A DNA stretch of 6,046 bases from Acidimicrobiaceae bacterium (GTDB taxonomy: Bacteria; Actinomycetota; Acidimicrobiia; Acidimicrobiales; Palsa-688). How positions within the stretch are numbered: position 1 is the stretch's first letter; each line of letters begins with the position of its first letter. The notes beneath the pieces are model-generated. The model was not told the origin of the DNA. It ran no database searches and saw only the letters and a program-made list of their open reading frames with translations. Positions 5,742 to 6,046 of the stretch are shown one piece after another. Both the position numbers and the translations under genes were made by a program. Where the stretch lies: the NCBI GenBank assembly GCA_003156795.1, contig PMHU01000312.1:7235-13280 (forward strand), given 5' to 3'.

Positions 5742-5799
5742 AGTCCGGGCGGGCGTTTGGAACCGGAAGGCCACCGCGTCCGATATGCCCGACCAGTAC

Positions 5800-5811
5800 G
5801 TTATCGATAAC
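5800..5811. repeat. perfect AT-rich palindrome GTTATCGATAAC
   Basis: Twelve bases are perfectly self-complementary, with eight A or T, in a strongly GC-rich setting. It lies 29 bases past the stop codon of the minus-strand YjbR gene. Such a compact site looks more like a protein binding site than a terminator, as it has no loop. Confidence 0.35.
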
Positions 5812-5840
5812 CCCTTGCCACGCCCGGAGATCCCACTCGG

Positions 5841-6046
5841 TCACTGACCGCGTTGCTGGTCGAGCAGTGCGGTGAGCTTCTTCGGCGCGAGTCTCCGGTA
5901 GCTGTCGGCCACGAGTTCACGAATCTCGTCCCAGTCGGTGTCGTCGGTGAGCCGCACCCCGATGCGATCACGGCCGGCTCGCGAGGCGAAAAACGGGGCG
6001 CCCATGGACAGCAGCGCGTCGCGTTCGTCTGGGTCGGCACGCAACA
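5841..6046 (-). CDS. MmcQ/YjbR family protein, C-terminal part (cut by window edge)
   Basis: The frame is open from the right edge down to the TGA at 5843-5841. The leftmost TTG (6044-6042) is not a credible start because the family core lies further upstream, outside the window. The visible 67 residues include ADPDERDALL, then FFASRAGRDRIGVRLTDDTDWDEIRELVADSYRRLAPKKLTALLDQ. These align with the end of the gene at 3604-3984: FF, G-x-x-G or R-x-x-IGV, DxDWxEI/V, YRxxAPKxL. This ending is the family signature and supports the assignment despite the truncation. It is on the opposite strand to the first family member. Confidence 0.85.
   Translation of the reverse strand, partial: LRADPDERDALLSMGAPFFASRAGRDRIGVRLTDDTDWDEIRELVADSYRRLAPKKLTALLDQQRGQ

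Larger units (their letters stand above)
5446..5840. other. 395-base gene-poor stretch between the GerW-like and second YjbR genes
   Basis: No family is recognisable here on either strand. On the minus strand a 108-codon frame opens with GTG at 5844, overlapping the YjbR stop as GTGA, but after its first 30 or so codons it turns into a serine- and arginine-rich product without a clear GC3 bias. It also overlaps the plus-strand frame from 5447. The stretch contains hairpins at 5629-5652 and 5693-5741 and a perfect palindrome at 5800-5811. It could be a mix of terminators and decayed coding sequence. Confidence 0.5.

Noticed and set aside
5518..5844. 108-codon minus-strand frame starting GTGA-overlapped with the YjbR stop
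   Set aside because: The overlap is suggestive of coupling, but the product becomes arginine- and serine-rich without clear GC3 bias and matches no family I know. It also conflicts with the plus-strand frame from 5447. It is kept only as a note in the region entry.

Overview
This window reads as chromosomal DNA from a high-GC actinobacterium, perhaps a soil or uncultured lineage. The evidence is strong GC bias at third codon positions, frequent GTG starts, terminator-like hairpins without T tracts, and a GerW/YtfJ-family protein of the glycine-rich type common in Actinomycetota. Nothing seen allows a finer placement. No transposase, integrase, phage gene or CRISPR array was recognised.

Layout. 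(1) Bases 1-659: the 3' end of a secreted streptogramin-lyase-like (Vgb-type) beta-propeller with a C-terminal IPT/TIG domain. (2) Bases 705-780: a complete tRNA with anticodon CAU, most like the lysidine-dependent tRNA-Ile2, followed by an 11-bp hairpin (794-836). (3) Bases 1009-2435: a second propeller gene with signal peptide, eight GxDGxLW blade motifs and an Ig-like tail. Its frame is broken at 1295-1304 by a 5-bp tandem duplication (TGTGG twice). (4) Bases 2727-3461: a single-pass membrane protein with an extracytoplasmic domain. (5) About 3604-3984: an MmcQ/YjbR-family protein. (6) Bases 4903-4160, minus strand: a classical short-chain dehydrogenase/reductase (SDR), convergent with the YjbR gene. 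(7) Bases 5137-5445: a GerW/YtfJ-family protein with a textbook Shine-Dalgarno site. (8) Bases 5446-5840: a gene-poor stretch with hairpins, a perfect AT-rich palindrome and one doubtful small ORF. (9) Bases 6046-5841, minus strand: the C-terminal part of a second YjbR-family gene, cut by the window edge.

The genes do not form one clear pathway or operon. Two themes stand out. One is cell-surface proteins: two propellers and a membrane-anchored protein. The other is two YjbR-family proteins within about 2.5 kb. I do not see a convincing new multi-gene system. The strongest unusual signal is the precise 5-bp duplication that splits the second propeller gene; next is the arrangement of two paralogous propellers around a tRNA gene.
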